Source: an uncultured Eubacteriales bacterium
GTDB lineage: Bacteria; Bacillota_A; Clostridia; Oscillospirales; Oscillospiraceae
Direction of reading: 5' to 3'
Assembly: GCA_949747935.1 (NCBI GenBank)
Contig: CATKHE010000147.1
Span: forward strand, 1 to 6,731
DNA length: 6,731 nucleotides
Both the position numbers and the translations under genes were made by a program. The notes under the pieces were generated by a model. It was not told where the DNA came from and ran no database searches. It saw nothing but the letters and a program-made list of their open reading frames with translations. Within the stretch, counting starts at the first letter, position 1, and the number at the start of each line of letters is the position of its first letter. Below are positions 6,135-6,731 of this stretch, in pieces.

Positions 6135-6731
6135 TTATTGAGGCAGTGTTAGATCTCCCTCCTTGATCCAGCCGGTTTTCCGCAGGATCTGACAGAAGAT
6201 CACCGACAGCACGGCGGGCAGGATGAAGCACACCAGCGCCAGGCCCAGCCAGTCAAAGCCGGTGACGGCCGCCTTGGCTCCGGTGGCCACGTCATTGACC
6301 CAGCCGGACCAGACGCCGATCTGGCCCACAAAGCCGCAGGTGCCCATACCGGCGGCCACGCCGCCGGCGGGGTCGTTCATCTCCAGCCGGAACAGACAGG
6401 TGGCGATGGGGCCGGTGATGGCGGAGGCCAGGGTGGGAGGGATCCAGATGCGGGGATTTTTCACGATGTTGGGCATTTGCAGCATGGAGGTGCCGATACC
6501 CTGGCTCACCAGCCCTCCCCAGCGGTTCTCCCGGAAGGACATCACGGCGAAGCCCACCATCTGGGCGCAGCAGCCGGCCACCGCTGCCCCGCCGGCCAGA
6601 CCGGTGAGGGTGAAGGAGGCACAGATGGCCGCCGAGGAGATGGGCAGGGTGAGGGCGACGCCCACCAGGACCGACACGGCAATGCCCATCCAGAAGGGCT
6701 GGAGGACGGTCAGGTCTTTAATGAACTGGCC
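6135..6731 (-). CDS. PTS EIIC-like membrane protein, PfoR type (5' end off window)
   Basis: This is the C-terminal part of a membrane transporter-like protein. The frame stays open to the right edge (reading GQFIKDLTVLQPFWMGIAVS at the edge), so the Met codon at 6689 is internal and the true start lies outside the window. About 198 residues are visible. Motifs typical of the PTS_EIIC_2 / COG3641 (PfoR) family are LTLPISSAAI, GCCAQMVGFAVMSFRENRWG, SMLQMPNI, PRIWIPPTLASAITGPIAT and a glycine-rich GMGTCGFVGQIG, with a last helix near the end (about LGLALVCFILPAVLSVIF) and a short charged tail. Members are about 350 residues in my recollection, so somewhat more than half is present. PfoR was described in Clostridium perfringens as a toxin-gene regulator, and a sugar or other solute transport role is suggested by EIIC similarity. 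The substrate is unknown. No EIIA or EIIB domain is visible. It forms a separate unit from the DUF1846 operon, closed by its own terminator. Confidence 0.88.
   Translation of the reverse strand, partial: GQFIKDLTVLQPFWMGIAVSVLVGVALTLPISSAAICASFTLTGLAGGAAVAGCCAQMVGFAVMSFRENRWGGLVSQGIGTSMLQMPNIVKNPRIWIPPTLASAITGPIATCLFRLEMNDPAGGVAAGMGTCGFVGQIGVWSGWVNDVATGAKAAVTGFDWLGLALVCFILPAVLSVIFCQILRKTGWIKEGDLTLPQ

Noticed and set aside
535..6141. Very long plus-strand open frames (about 270 to 560 codons) at 535-2106, 2206-3027, 2970-4565 and 4462-6141
   Set aside because: Their codons lie exactly in register with the minus-strand genes opposite, so stops could arise only from TTA, CTA or TCA in the sense strand, which this GC-rich genome avoids. 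Translations are Gln/Gly/His-rich, unlike any family, while the sense readings show conserved motifs.
6687..6689. ATG as the start of the EIIC-like gene
   Set aside because: The frame stays open upstream with family-like sequence (LTVLQPFW), and this Met lies within a membrane helix, so the true start is beyond the window.

Overview
The window is strongly GC-rich, uses mostly CTG, GCC and GGC codons, and carries compact same-strand genes with Gram-positive style ribosome binding sites, a sigma-A type promoter and a DUF1846 (UPF0371) gene. Together these suggest a high-GC Firmicute (Clostridia), most likely a gut Oscillospiraceae relative such as the Flavonifractor/Lawsonibacter group. The taxon is inferred from style and content, not from a marker gene. 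No tRNA, rRNA, CRISPR array, insertion sequence or phage gene was seen.

All real genes lie on the minus strand, so transcription runs from the right edge to the left. (1) 6135-6731 is the C-terminal part of a PTS EIIC-like membrane protein of the PfoR type, cut by the right edge and closed by a strong intrinsic terminator at 6092-6126. (2) A sigma-A-like promoter (6050-6079) follows directly and drives a complete DUF1846 protein gene (4519-6006). (3) With gaps of only 40, 26 and 27 bases and no terminator between them come three tandem paralogous polytopic membrane proteins: A (2925-4478, 517 aa), B (1366-2898, 510 aa) and C (1-1338, running off the left edge).

The three paralogs share an N-terminal membrane helix followed by an Asp-Asp loop, an N-(G/S)-R-Y-x-G-N motif, an F-(I/V)-E-N-L motif, a late G-x-R-x-x-(Y/F)-F-P motif and about a dozen hydrophobic segments. 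A and B also show a C-terminal soluble tail. This architecture resembles GT-C type glycosyltransferases and the DUF6056-type membrane proteins. The likeliest role is assembly or decoration of a cell-surface glycan, but that is inference. Paralogs B and C appear to start at TTG codons. Paralog C carries an apparent single-base frameshift near its C-terminal tail, at about 78-112, which is either decay of the last copy or a sequence error.

Long plus-strand open frames opposite these genes are codon-register shadows and are not annotated.
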